From Polyangia bacterium (lineage in GTDB: Bacteria; Myxococcota_A; Polyangia; Nannocystales; Nannocystaceae), in contig JAUIFF010000023.1 of the NCBI GenBank assembly GCA_030429545.1, forward strand, positions 1 through 64,000: a stretch of 64,000 nucleotides of DNA, written 5' to 3'. The notes beneath the pieces were generated by a model. It was not told the origin of the DNA and ran no database searches. It saw nothing but the letters and a program-made list of their open reading frames with translations. Shown here in pieces: positions 17,804 through 26,701 of this stretch. Made by a program: the position numbers and the translations under genes. Positions within the stretch are counted from its first letter, which is position 1. Each line of letters starts with the position of its first letter.

Positions 17804-18261
17804 AGGCCACCTCCGATGGATGCTCCGGCTTCGACGGAGGCACTTGCCTCACCGTCCTCCGCCTCGGCGCTGGCGTCGGCATCGCCCTCAGCAGCCGCCT
17901 CGTCGCCCTCGCCTGCGGCCTCATCTTCCGAGCCATCTGCCGTTTGGGTCATCTTGCCGCTCTTGCGCAGCTCGGCTTTTTCCTTGGCCTCTTCGGCGAG
18001 CTGGGTAGCCCGCTCACCGTAGTCAAACGAACGTTCGTATTCGCTGTAACCCATGAGGATCTTGGATTGTTCGAGATATGTGACCGAACCCCAGTACTCG
18101 TAGGGTGCGTGCTCCTCGGCGCCGGCGGCCTCGGCATCCGCAACGGATCGGCTGGCATCTTTGGCAACCTTTTTGAGGTACCCGAAGGGGCCACACCCCG
18201 TAGTCAACGCGACCGTGAGAACGGGGATTAGTTTTACAGCTAGACGCTTGTTTCGAGACAC
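17800..18261 (-). CDS. DUF4398-like lipoprotein
   Basis: A 153-residue lipoprotein with signal VKLIPVLTVALTTGC (lipobox TTGC). An amphipathic helical region, about residues 30-105 (GSVTYLEQSKILMGYSEYER), has the character of DUF4398 domains, which often sit next to OmpA genes. The last 45 residues are an acidic Ala/Glu/Asp/Ser tail (EDEAAGEGDEAAAEGDADAS). It is the first gene of the operon, and its TGA overlaps the GTG of the OmpA gene. It probably acts at the inner face of the outer membrane together with that OmpA protein. Confidence 0.75.
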   Translation of the reverse strand: MSRNKRLAVKLIPVLTVALTTGCGPFGYLKKVAKDASRSVADAEAAGAEEHAPYEYWGSVTYLEQSKILMGYSEYERSFDYGERATQLAEEAKEKAELRKSGKMTQTADGSEDEAAGEGDEAAAEGDADASAEAEDGEASASVEAGASIGGGL

Positions 18262-18621
18262 CAGAGGCTCCTGGATTGGGCGGATCGCCGGCGAGTAGGC
18301 CGAAATCGGCGCGACGATACCAGGGCCACGCGCAAGGGGTCAACATCACGGCGGCTTTGAAGCTGCCCTCGCCACGCATTATCTCACCGATTGTCGCCCG
18401 GGGATGCCAAGTGCTCGCAAACATTGGCACCACATCCCCAAGCCACATGCGTTTGCCGACCCCAAAGCAGCGTTTTGAGCGACCCATCGCAGTTGCTCGG
18501 TTTAATCTCGCAACCGCCAGTGGGCGATCGGTGCCACAGCGTAAATCACGCAGTCGAGTTTGCCGGCAGATCACCCCGGCCTGATGGCGCCCGCGAATCG
18601 GAAGCCTGCTAAGCTCCCCGG
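18262..18621. other. Divergent intergenic region
   Basis: 360 bp between the DUF4398 lipoprotein gene (minus) and the lipoprotein gene at 18622 (plus). Both promoters must be here. I see no repeat, RNA gene or convincing small ORF. Confidence 0.4.
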
Positions 18622-19620
18622 GTGCCGAAACCCGGGAGCGGAAAAACTGCCACCGCGGTCGCTGCTGGCCTGTTTGTACTCGCCTCCGCGGCGTGTACAC
18701 GGGTCCGCGACCACGACCGGTTTCCGGCGACCGAGCAACAACTCGAGATCGTCGACACATTCCCGCGCGAAGGCGACAGCGATGTCCACCCCGACGCGGT
18801 TTTGCAGATCTGTCTGTCGGGCTACCTCAACCCGCGCACCATCGATGTCTCGACCATGCGCCTGGCCAGCGGCGAGTTTGCCCCGTACGACACCCATACA
18901 ACTCTCGAGTTGTTCTCGATGCACGAGCGGGGAGATCTCTCCAAGATTGCCACGGAACCCTGGTGTCCGGGCTCGGTGTTGACGACCCGCTCGATGGTAA
19001 AGCCCTCGCCCACGGTGCACCGGATGTGGATCGTCCCGAGCGTTGTCGGGTGGGCGGGCGAGCTGCTCGACACCTCGACCCCCGGCTGGTCGACGCCAGA
19101 AGACCCCGAGGACGACCCGGTGTTTATCGTCGAGTTTCTCTACGCCGACCTCGAACTCGATGATGATACAACTGATTCGGGGACGGGCGAGCCAGATACC
19201 GACACCGACACCGACACCGGCGCCGGCGCCGGAACGGATACCGGCGAGACGCCCGATGGCGCCATCGAACCGCCGCCGACGCTGACCGATCTGTTTGCCC
19301 CCGGGGCGATCTTTGCCAGCGACAACCCGGCCTGTAGTTGTCACCGCGAACCCGGCACAGCCCGCGACCTCGTCGACCTGCGCAACCCCGACCGGGCCTA
19401 CAACGACCTGGTCCGCAACACGACAGTTCGCAGCACCGGGTTTGCCATGGTTTCGCCGCGCTCCCCGGCCGAGAGCTTTTTGGTGCACGTGCTGTTGCGC
19501 AATCCCGACGGTTCGGGGTTAGACGGGCTACGGGGCTCACCGATGCCACCCGACGGCGAGATCGCCTATGCCGACCTCGTCGCCATCGCCCGCTGGATCG
19601 ACGCCGGCGCGCCCTACTAA
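18622..19620 (+). CDS. Lipoprotein with Ig-like N-terminus and cytochrome-like C-terminus lacking a heme motif
   Basis: A 332-residue lipoprotein (signal TAVAAGLFVLASAAC). Residues about 40-180 resemble the bacterial Ig-like fold found in SbsA-type domains (IVDTFPREGDSDVHPDAVLQ). A Thr/Asp/Gly linker (TDTDTDTGAGAGTDTG) follows. The C-terminal 100 residues have the layout of the cytochrome-like domain common in myxobacteria and planctomycetes (SPAESFLVHVLLRN, MPPDGE, IARWIDAGAPY). At the heme position, however, the sequence is PACSCHRE (CxCH) instead of CxxCH. Covalent heme binding is therefore doubtful. The start is GTG at 18622. Confidence 0.7.
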   Translation: MPKPGSGKTATAVAAGLFVLASAACTRVRDHDRFPATEQQLEIVDTFPREGDSDVHPDAVLQICLSGYLNPRTIDVSTMRLASGEFAPYDTHTTLELFSMHERGDLSKIATEPWCPGSVLTTRSMVKPSPTVHRMWIVPSVVGWAGELLDTSTPGWSTPEDPEDDPVFIVEFLYADLELDDDTTDSGTGEPDTDTDTDTGAGAGTDTGETPDGAIEPPPTLTDLFAPGAIFASDNPACSCHREPGTARDLVDLRNPDRAYNDLVRNTTVRSTGFAMVSPRSPAESFLVHVLLRNPDGSGLDGLRGSPMPPDGEIAYADLVAIARWIDAGAPY

Positions 19621-19695
19621 ATCGACGTTCTCACCGGGCAACCGTCGACGTACTGCGCACGCTCGAGCGGCGCTAAAAACTTGCGCCTACAAACA

Positions 19696-20088
19696 TTACT
19701 CGGCGGGTAGCTTGGGCGCTTCGTACTCCGGCATCTCCATCTCGCGCACCGCCTTGAGCATCATCTCGAGGTTCTTTTTGCGCTCCAACGCCTTTTCGTG
19801 GGTGCGGACAAAATCGAGGTCTTTGAGGCCCAACCCCGCGGCCCGCTCGTAGAGTACAAGCGCCTCTTCAGTCTGTTTGAGGCAGGCGAGCACCTGGCCG
19901 CCGTCGAGGACATGGGCCTGGACCTCGCTGTCGTAGATCAGCTTGCAAACCCCGCGCTCGGCCTCACCTTCGAGCTTCATCCCCTGCATATAAAGCTCGC
20001 GCTTGTTCTCGCCGCAGGCCGACAGCCCAGTGCACAGCACGCTGACCAAGGCAGGCAAAATAACCGTATGTCGAAGTCGCAATCCCAT
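19696..20088 (-). CDS. Small lipoprotein, hypothetical
   Basis: A 130-residue lipoprotein with signal LPALVSVLCTGLSAC (lipobox LSAC). The mature part is predicted almost entirely helical (KLEGEAERGVCKLIYDSEVQ, KDLDFVRTHEKALERKKNLE) and ends in a Pro/Glu-rich tail. It contains two further cysteines. It has the look of a short TPR-like periplasmic protein. No family is recognised. It is convergent with the 18622 gene. Confidence 0.65.
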   Translation of the reverse strand: MGLRLRHTVILPALVSVLCTGLSACGENKRELYMQGMKLEGEAERGVCKLIYDSEVQAHVLDGGQVLACLKQTEEALVLYERAAGLGLKDLDFVRTHEKALERKKNLEMMLKAVREMEMPEYEAPKLPAE

Positions 20089-20183
20089 GTCTCGGTGGCG
20101 AGTATCCCACGAAATCCACCGGCCACGTCACGCCTCGAGCTTGCGATCTTGCCGAGCAGTCGGCGTGCTAGTGTGCGCGCCAC

Positions 20184-20753
20184 GTGTCCGCCATCGAAAC
20201 CGAGCCGTTGCCCCCCCTGCTAGCGGTCCCCACCGAGGTCACCGAACACTGGGTCCGGACGACCTTTATTCGGTTTTACGCCGACACCCTGCTGGCATCT
20301 GAAGACCGGGTTGAGCTGACGGTGGCGAGCAACCGCAACCCCGAAAAACTCCGGGTCTTGGGCTTGCCGGCGGCGCTGCGGGGGCAAGACTTGCAGGACC
20401 TGCTGATCCGGATGTTCCGCCTGCCCGCCACCCACACGTTCGAAGACATGGGCTTTCGCGTGTTCCTCTCCTACTCGCTCAAGCTCGCCGGCCGACCGAT
20501 CCCCGATCAGATGTCCCTCGCCGACCTCGCCCACGACGAGCCGGCGCTGCATGAGCCGACTGGCGGCCTCACATTTTGGACGCGGATGGTCTACCAAGAG
20601 CTGCGCCGCCAGGGGGCCTACACGCCCAAGTCCGACGAGGAGGCACGGGAGCGCGAGTTGGCACACGCCGGGGCCGTCGATGCCTACGAGGCTATCTACA
20701 ACCGGGCCTGGCGGGCCGCACTCACCGATCTTTGCCCGCCAGACACGCGATAG
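20184..20753 (+). CDS. Hypothetical cytoplasmic protein
   Basis: A 189-residue protein with no signal peptide, starting at GTG 20184. It is mostly helical with conserved-looking aromatic patches (EVTEHWVRTTFIRFYADTLL, MVYQELRRQGAYTPKSDEEA, YEAIYNRAWRAALTDLCPP). No motif allows a function. It lies 60 bp upstream of ribF on the same strand and may be co-transcribed with it. Confidence 0.6.
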   Translation: MSAIETEPLPPLLAVPTEVTEHWVRTTFIRFYADTLLASEDRVELTVASNRNPEKLRVLGLPAALRGQDLQDLLIRMFRLPATHTFEDMGFRVFLSYSLKLAGRPIPDQMSLADLAHDEPALHEPTGGLTFWTRMVYQELRRQGAYTPKSDEEARERELAHAGAVDAYEAIYNRAWRAALTDLCPPDTR

Positions 20754-20813
20754 TCAGGTCACCTCGCCGCGGGTGCGCACGCGGCCCGGGGCTGTTACCG
20801 TCCGCCCGCTTCG

Positions 20814-21809
20814 ATGCAAATCCTCCGCAGCGCCAGTCGTCTCCCACCAAACAGTGCCGCCTGTATCGGTGCGTTTGACGGGCTTCACCTGGGCCACCGC
20901 GCGTTGATGCAGTGCGCCGCCGACCAGGCCCCCCGGGTCGCCCTGGTCACGTTTGAGCCCCATCCCGCGCAGGTGCTCGCGCCCGAGCGGGCCCCGGCGA
21001 TGTTGCAATCGCCCGACCAGCGCATTCGTGTATGCACACAGATTGGGCTCGACGCGCTCGTACTGCTGCCGTTTGACCGCGACGTCGCCTCGCTCTCGCC
21101 CGCCGCCTTCGTCCAACAGTTCTTGATCGACGGGCTCGCGCCCGTGGTTGTCGTGGTGGGGCCCGACTTCCGGTTTGGTGCCGACCGAGCCGGGGGGCTT
21201 GGCGAACTACGCCAATTACTTGCACCGGCAAATATCCGGGTCGTGGTGGCCGACGAAGTCCCGCTCCCGGGCGCCGCCGATGGCTGCAAACTCGGAAGTT
21301 CGCAGATCCGCAAGGCCGTTGCCGCCGGCGACATGCAGGTCGCACGGGAGATGCTCGGGCGGTGGTTTGCGGTCGCAGGCGTTGTCGTCCACGGCCATGG
21401 ACGCGGGCAAAAACTCGGATTTCGGACCGCCAATGTCGAGGTCCCAAAAGGCCATGTGGCCCCGCGACATGGCGTCTACGCGGTCTTTTTGCAGCTGTTC
21501 GACGGCACCCGGCACCAGACCTATCCCGCGGTCGCCAACCTCGGCACACACCCGACGTTTGTGCAGTCGCCCCGGCCCAAACTCGAAGTCCACGCTATCG
21601 CCGAGGACTTTGGCGAGGCGCTTTACGGGCAAACCGTCGAGGTCGCGTTTGTCGCCCGGCTGCGTGATGAACAGGCATTTTCCGGTCCCGCTGCCCTGCG
21701 CGAGCAAATCGCCGCAGATATCTCGGCAGCTGCCGAGTTGCTGACACCCACTGCCATGGCTGCGATCGTCGCCGGGCCGCTGCGTGGGGATCCTGAGGTA
21801 GGCCGATGA
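20814..21809 (+). CDS. ribF: Bifunctional riboflavin kinase / FAD synthetase
   Basis: A 331-residue RibF that makes FMN from riboflavin and then FAD. The N-terminal nucleotidyltransferase domain (1-175) shows IGAFDGLHLGHRALM (HxGH-type site), VTFEPHPAQVLAPE and the end motif GSSQIRKAVAAGDM. The C-terminal kinase domain shows GHGRGQKLGFRTANVEVP and HGVYAVFL, then YPAVANLGTHPTF. The length is normal (about 310-330). Its stop overlaps the next ATG (ATGA), indicating translational coupling to the small TPR-like gene. Confidence 0.95.
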   Translation: MQILRSASRLPPNSAACIGAFDGLHLGHRALMQCAADQAPRVALVTFEPHPAQVLAPERAPAMLQSPDQRIRVCTQIGLDALVLLPFDRDVASLSPAAFVQQFLIDGLAPVVVVVGPDFRFGADRAGGLGELRQLLAPANIRVVVADEVPLPGAADGCKLGSSQIRKAVAAGDMQVAREMLGRWFAVAGVVVHGHGRGQKLGFRTANVEVPKGHVAPRHGVYAVFLQLFDGTRHQTYPAVANLGTHPTFVQSPRPKLEVHAIAEDFGEALYGQTVEVAFVARLRDEQAFSGPAALREQIAADISAAAELLTPTAMAAIVAGPLRGDPEVGR

Positions 21810-22270
21810 CCGCGCTGATGAGTCCGACCCTGGCTCGTGTGTATATTCAACAGGGTCACCTCGACAAGGCCGAGGCCATGCTCGCCGCACTGCTGGCGCG
21901 CGACCCCGAAGACGGGCGTGCTCGGGTGCTCTACAACCGCCTACGCCGACGCCCGCGGGCTGTGGTCGAAGCCGAAGATGGCGGTCATCAAACGGTTTGG
22001 GTCCGCTGGCGCGAAGCGCCGATCGATCGCCATCTGCACGTGGTCGCGACCACCTATGCCCGTGAACGACCGGGGCACATCTATGTCAGCTCCTGTGTAT
22101 GCACAACCAAACAGGGTGAGCAAGCCCTGTCGACGGGCCCCCACCTGGGCTCTGTCGCGGTTGCCCTGGTCGAGGCCATCACCGATCAACACGGGCGTTT
22201 GGAGCTCGCACCGCTGACGGTTGCCAAGCCGCTGATCCCCCGCCAGTCGCGCGGTCGCAGGCGCCGTTGA
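21806..22270 (+). CDS. Small TPR-containing hypothetical protein coupled to ribF
   Basis: A 154-residue protein whose ATG overlaps the ribF stop by 4 nt. The first 45 residues form one TPR-like helix pair (TLARVYIQQGHLDKAEAMLA). The rest is a compact alpha/beta-looking domain (QTVWVRWREAPIDRHLHVVA, ERPGHIYVSSCVC) that I do not recognise. It ends in a basic tail (RQSRGRRRR). The tight coupling makes it likely to be expressed with RibF, but no functional link is evident. Confidence 0.7.
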   Translation: MTALMSPTLARVYIQQGHLDKAEAMLAALLARDPEDGRARVLYNRLRRRPRAVVEAEDGGHQTVWVRWREAPIDRHLHVVATTYARERPGHIYVSSCVCTTKQGEQALSTGPHLGSVAVALVEAITDQHGRLELAPLTVAKPLIPRQSRGRRRR

Positions 22271-22542
22271 GGCGGCGATCGGTTGCCGCTACAACTTTTC
22301 CCAAGGGTGCTGGCGACACGTCCAACGCTTTGCCTGCGACAATATCGCCAAAATGCGAGGCGGACTTTTACCGCGTGTGCCACAGGATGCAACTGCGTCG
22401 TCCACTTTTTTTATAACCGCTTGTTATCCCCCAAATATTTTCGACCACCGCGGCACAGCATGGCCGCCAATTTGCAAACCCCGTAAAGATCGTGTTTGGT
22501 GGCCTGACCGGCGCCAAATTCGGCGACCCCGAGGAGTGACTG

Positions 22543-22998
22543 ATGTCCAAACAGTGGCTGTACCGCATGTCTCCGACCAAGGAGAATCTCGACGCGACCC
22601 GTACACTAGTCGAGGAATTTGGGTTCATTGCCCGCAGCGCCTATGCCAAGCGCAAGGGAAACCCCCAGTTTATCCCCCACGTCCGCACCATTAACTTTTC
22701 CGACACTGTCCACCTCTATTACTTGATGGAGGAAGGCGTTGAGGTGTTCGGCTCGTTTCGCATCGTCGGCCCGGCCAAACATCCCAAGGGTGAGCAGTTC
22801 ATCGGCATGGTGCCCAAAACCCGGCTCCTGCGCGTGCGCGACTCGTCGCTGCTGGACCTCCTGACCTCGCTCGAAGGCTACGAACCCGATCCAAACTTGG
22901 GTGAGTACACGGGCTGGGGCGTGGTCCCGGCTGGCCTGCCGACCCCGCCGTTTCGCGCCGACCGCTTCCGCGGGCGCAACAGCATTGTCGAGCTCTAG
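22543..22998 (+). CDS. Hypothetical protein with strong ribosome binding site
   Basis: A 151-residue soluble protein. GAGGAG at 22531-22536 sets the start at 22543. The sequence has a compact alpha/beta character with clear conserved-looking blocks (FIARSAYAKRKGNPQFIPHV, VFGSFRIVGPAKHPKGEQFI, YTGWGVVPAGLPTPPFRADR). I do not recognise a family; PUA/EVE-like folds are one possibility. The upstream gap (22271-22542) contains an AT-rich stretch (ttttttataaccgcttgtta) that may hold the promoter. Confidence 0.65.
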   Translation: MSKQWLYRMSPTKENLDATRTLVEEFGFIARSAYAKRKGNPQFIPHVRTINFSDTVHLYYLMEEGVEVFGSFRIVGPAKHPKGEQFIGMVPKTRLLRVRDSSLLDLLTSLEGYEPDPNLGEYTGWGVVPAGLPTPPFRADRFRGRNSIVEL

Positions 22999-23035
22999 CC
23001 GCGAGCACATCGGCTGGTGGTAGAGTTGCTGCCTG

Positions 23036-23362
23036 ATGCGCAGTAGGTCGGTACACCGGCTCGATCCGACGAGACCACGACTTTTAAACCGTGCGGTCGC
23101 CCAGGCGATCTGCACGGCTTTTTGTGCTGTTACAAGTATTTCCTGCGAACGTCCGGCCAACGAGGCCCCCGCCCCCGCACAGCCACCGGCCGCGACCACA
23201 CCTGCACCCGTCGAGCCCCCCAGCCAACAACATGCAGCTGCAATGAAACCGAGCACCCGCGGCACTCGCCTGAACACTGATTGCAGGCAATCCTATGGAC
23301 CTGTACACTATGGTTGCTTGTCGTACCTCCCCTGGCTGAGCGTTCGCGATGCCCAGTGCTGA
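23036..23362 (+). CDS. Possible small lipoprotein
   Basis: A 108-residue frame in the gap before the hybrid kinase. It reads as a basic N-region, a hydrophobic stretch and a lipobox-like ISC (AICTAFCAVTSISC), then a Pro/Ala linker (APAPAQPPAATTPAPVEPPS) and a Cys-containing end. It overlaps the kinase start by 14 bp. The composition suits a lipoprotein, but there is no homology I can name and no good ribosome binding site. It may be genuine or chance. Confidence 0.35.
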   Translation: MRSRSVHRLDPTRPRLLNRAVAQAICTAFCAVTSISCERPANEAPAPAQPPAATTPAPVEPPSQQHAAAMKPSTRGTRLNTDCRQSYGPVHYGCLSYLPWLSVRDAQC

Positions 23363-25535
23363 CACACCTCATTCGCTATCCTCGCATCGAACGCACGCCC
23401 GTGTGATCGGCACGCTGCTGGTCGTGTTCATCGCAACCGGGTCACTCGTCACCGCCTTGGTGGCATCAATGGCGACCGCGGCCATCGTCGGTGGCAGCCT
23501 CCTGGTGGTCGGCCTGCTCGGGTGGTTGTTGGCCATACACCCATATCTTCGCGGGATACAACAGCAGTTGGCCAACACCTCACTCGAACGGGATGTCGCC
23601 CTCGAGGTGGCATCTCGGTTCGGCATGGCGGCACGCCACCTGAGTGAGGCGGTTGTGTTTCACCGCCAGGGAAAAATCATCGACGCCAACCACGCGGCGC
23701 GCGAGCTATTTGCAAACCCTGACCCGGCCGGCACCCACCTCATCGAGTACGTCCACGAGGATAACCGCGAAGCCCTACTCGACCTCGTTGCCACCGACCA
23801 GCCGCAAACCATTGATGTCCGCAACGACAACGGCGTGGTGCTGGCGGTCACCAACCATCCCCGCCAGGCCCACGATGACGCCTCCGAGCCTGTCAGCATT
23901 GCTGTCCTTCGAGACATCACAGAACAAAAGCAGTTCCAGTTTCAACTAACCGAAGCCCGTGATGCCGCTGAGGCTGCAAGCCGGGCCAAGAGTACTTTTT
24001 TAGCGAATATGTCCCACGAGGTGAGGACCCCGATGAACGCCGTCATCGGCATGACGAACCTCCTGCTCGACACCAAACTCAACCGCGACCAACGCAGCTT
24101 TGTCGAAACCATCCGCAGCAGTGGCCAGGACCTGCTGGTGATCATCAACGACATCCTCGACTTCTCCAAAATTGAGTCCGGCAAGCTCCAACTCGAGGCC
24201 ATCCCGTTCTCGCTCAGCAGCTGTGTCGAAGATGTCCTCGACCTGTTTGCCGCCAAAAGTAGCGACCACCGGATCGAGATGTTCTACACCTTCACCGAGA
24301 CAGTCCCCAGCGTGATTGTTGGGGACGTTACCCGGCTGCGCCAGATCCTCGTCAATTTAGTTGGTAATGCACTCAAATTTACGGACTCCGGCGAGATCAT
24401 TATCGGTGTCGATGCCAACGCCAAAGGAGGGCGCCACCGCATCCAGTTTTCGGTGCGGGATACCGGGGTCGGGATCCCGAGTTCCCGCGTCAGCAACCTG
24501 TTTAAGAGCTTCACCCAGCTCGACCCGTCGACCACACGCAAGTACGGTGGCACAGGTCTTGGCCTAGCCATCTCCAAACGCCTGTCGCAGATGATGGGTG
24601 GCCGGATCTGGGTCGAAAGTGAGTTGGGCTCGGGCTCGGTGTTCTATTTCGAGATCGTGGCGGAGGCTGCCGAAACCCAGGCACCCCGCGACACCCGGCT
24701 CGAGCACAGCAAACTCCTGATCGTCAATAGTCACCAGTCGCTGTCGATGTACCTGGCCGATCTTACAGGTCGTTGGGGCGCCAATAGCCATGTCTGTACA
24801 TCTGGCAACCTCGCCCTGCGAGCACTGGCCCGTGAGGGCGATGTAGATGCATGTATTATTGCCGACAACCTCACCGACATGGACGGATTAGAGCTGATTC
24901 AACGCATCCGCTCGCGGATTCACGGAGTCCAACCCCCGGTTGTGTTGTTGACCGGCCCCACCGACTACGACATCCGCGAACGCGCGCGCACGCTTGACCG
25001 CGTCGAGCCCCTGACCAAACCGCTGAAACCCGACGATCTGTTTCACCTGTTGCTACTCGCCACCGGCAAGAACAAACGCGACGAAACCTCGTCGAGCCCA
25101 CACACCCGGCCGCAGTTCGACGCCACGTTTGCCCGCCGCCACCCCCACCGGATTTTGTTGGTCGAGGACCATATCGTCAATCAACGCGTCACCATGGCAA
25201 CCCTGCGCAACCTCGGCTACGATCCCGCGCTCGCCCGCGATGGGATCGAAGCCCTCGCGGCGGTCGAGCGCGAACACTACGATGTGATTTTAATGGATAT
25301 GCAAATGCCCCGCATGGATGGCATCGAGGCAACCACCGAAATTCGCCGACGACTCCCCGCCGAGGCCCAACCTTACATCATTGCCACCACCGCCAATGCC
25401 ATGGAGGCCGATCGCAACGCCTGCTTTGAGGTGGGAATGAACGACTACATCAGCAAGCCCATCCACATCAATGCGCTGATCAACGCCCTCAATAAAATCC
25501 CGGCGTCGGGCGAGCAGCAAGCGTCCCTCGCCTAG
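23349..25535 (+). CDS. Membrane hybrid sensor histidine kinase (PAS-HisKA-HATPase-REC-REC)
   Basis: A 728-residue BarA-like kinase. Two membrane helices (about 19-39 and 41-63) precede a PAS domain (about 95-195) and HisKA with the phospho-acceptor H223 in MSHEVRTPMNAVIGM. HATPase_c motifs are NLVGNALKF, DTGVGIP and [14 protein letters not shown] first receiver domain is divergent (ACIIADNLTDMDG keeps the Asp; PLTKPLKPDD keeps the Lys). A second receiver is canonical (LLVEDHIVNQ, VILMDMQMPRMDG, SKPI). No HPt or partner regulator gene is adjacent, so phosphotransfer must go to a protein elsewhere. Confidence 0.93.
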   Translation: MPSADTPHSLSSHRTHARVIGTLLVVFIATGSLVTALVASMATAAIVGGSLLVVGLLGWLLAIHPYLRGIQQQLANTSLERDVALEVASRFGMAARHLSEAVVFHRQGKIIDANHAARELFANPDPAGTHLIEYVHEDNREALLDLVATDQPQTIDVRNDNGVVLAVTNHPRQAHDDASEPVSIAVLRDITEQKQFQFQLTEARDAAEAASRAKSTFLANMSHEVRTPMNAVIGMTNLLLDTKLNRDQRSFVETIRSSGQDLLVIINDILDFSKIESGKLQLEAIPFSLSSCVEDVLDLFAAKSSDHRIEMFYTFTETVPSVIVGDVTRLRQILVNLVGNALKFTDSGEIIIGVDANAKGGRHRIQFSVRDTGVGIPSSRVSNLFKSFTQLDPSTTRKYGGTGLGLAISKRLSQMMGGRIWVESELGSGSVFYFEIVAEAAETQAPRDTRLEHSKLLIVNSHQSLSMYLADLTGRWGANSHVCTSGNLALRALAREGDVDACIIADNLTDMDGLELIQRIRSRIHGVQPPVVLLTGPTDYDIRERARTLDRVEPLTKPLKPDDLFHLLLLATGKNKRDETSSSPHTRPQFDATFARRHPHRILLVEDHIVNQRVTMATLRNLGYDPALARDGIEALAAVEREHYDVILMDMQMPRMDGIEATTEIRRRLPAEAQPYIIATTANAMEADRNACFEVGMNDYISKPIHINALINALNKIPASGEQQASLA

Positions 25536-25560
25536 CCCGGCATGTAAGATACTTGCATAT

Positions 25561-26454
25561 TCACTTTCGCCGTCGCCCAAGTTGCAACCCTAGCAGTGCG
25601 AGTGGCAGCCAGCTCCACCACAGTTGTGTAGGGCCGATCTGGCAGCCCTCGTTGCGGGTAGGGTCGGTATCGAGGCAGCCACAGGGACCACAGGTGTCGC
25701 GGGCGAGGTCGAGACCTGTCTCATCTGCCAGCCAGCAAAACGCTGGCTCCGGCACCCCATAAAACCCGCCCTTTCCACACTCGAGTCCACGCGAAGCGAC
25801 CCCTGCAAGCCGATAGCTACCGTCGCTTAGCTGGACCAGTGCCGGGCCGCCAGAGTCGCCAATACAGGCATCGACCCCATCGCCGCCGGCACGAAACTCC
25901 CGTCCAGTGAGACTAAACCGGCTAATTGTGGTTTCCGCTCGTTGCAAGATTCCGAGGTTGCCATCGCCATCGATACCGAATCCCAAAATTGTTGTAGGCG
26001 CATCAAAACCCACGCTCTCATCCCACTCGGCCTGGGTCGCCAACACCTGGATGGGCTCAACCCCTACGGGCTCGGTCTTCAGCACCACCGCGGCAAAATC
26101 AAAGATGTCCTCAGAGCACTGCGAGAGGTCGCTGCAATAATCGGGGTGAATGGCAAAATTCTCACTCAAAATGGTTTGCTCGGCCATCTTGGCGTTTTGC
26201 CCAAATTTGACAAAGATCGCCGTTGGCGAGTAGCTTTTTGGAATACAGTGGGCAGCCGTGAGCACCACACGCTCTCCAATGTAGGTGCCAGTACAAGTAC
26301 TCCCGCCGATATCGAGGGCCACCACCGCCGTCCACTCACCGGCCGCGACCGGCTCCCCGCCAACGATCGGCTCGGCCGGCGCTGGTAACTGGGCCAGCGT
26401 CGAAGGATCGACGACTAGGGTCGCAACCATGCCGATGCATGACCAAAGGGACAT
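25561..26454 (-). CDS. Secreted trypsin-like serine protease (S1) with MYXO-CTERM-like tail
   Basis: A 297-residue S1-family protease. The catalytic triad is visible: His in VVLTAAHC, Asp in DIFDFAAVVL and Ser in CIGDSGGPALV; the mature enzyme probably starts at IVGGEPVAAGEW. The C-terminus has a Cys-rich stem, then a GC motif, a hydrophobic helix (WWSWLPLALLGLQLG) and RRRK. This is the layout of the MYXO-CTERM sorting signal that anchors or sorts exported myxobacterial proteins. I start it at 26454 (MSLWSC); a longer open frame reaches 27165 but overlaps the next gene. The N-terminal signal is weakly charged, so the start is not certain. Confidence 0.82.
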   Translation of the reverse strand: MSLWSCIGMVATLVVDPSTLAQLPAPAEPIVGGEPVAAGEWTAVVALDIGGSTCTGTYIGERVVLTAAHCIPKSYSPTAIFVKFGQNAKMAEQTILSENFAIHPDYCSDLSQCSEDIFDFAAVVLKTEPVGVEPIQVLATQAEWDESVGFDAPTTILGFGIDGDGNLGILQRAETTISRFSLTGREFRAGGDGVDACIGDSGGPALVQLSDGSYRLAGVASRGLECGKGGFYGVPEPAFCWLADETGLDLARDTCGPCGCLDTDPTRNEGCQIGPTQLWWSWLPLALLGLQLGRRRK

Positions 26455-26701
26455 CCCATGAACGCTACCACGTACGTGCTCACCGGTCAGACCAACTGTC
26501 GCCAGCGACATTTTTGCCGGCGCGTTGCGTTCTTGGTCTCGGTCGGGGCCAGCGAATGCCCCCACCCGACACTCCGGCAAATCTGACCGATACAGCTGAC
26601 CGGCGGATGATCGTCTAGATGCGGGTCCGCGACAGCTGGCGAATCCGGTGGACCAAAAACCTGATGGAGGCGAAAGCCGTGCACCGGATCGACAACGAGG
26701 G

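Noticed and set aside
18622-19620. c-type cytochrome
   Set aside because: No CxxCH; only CxCH is present.
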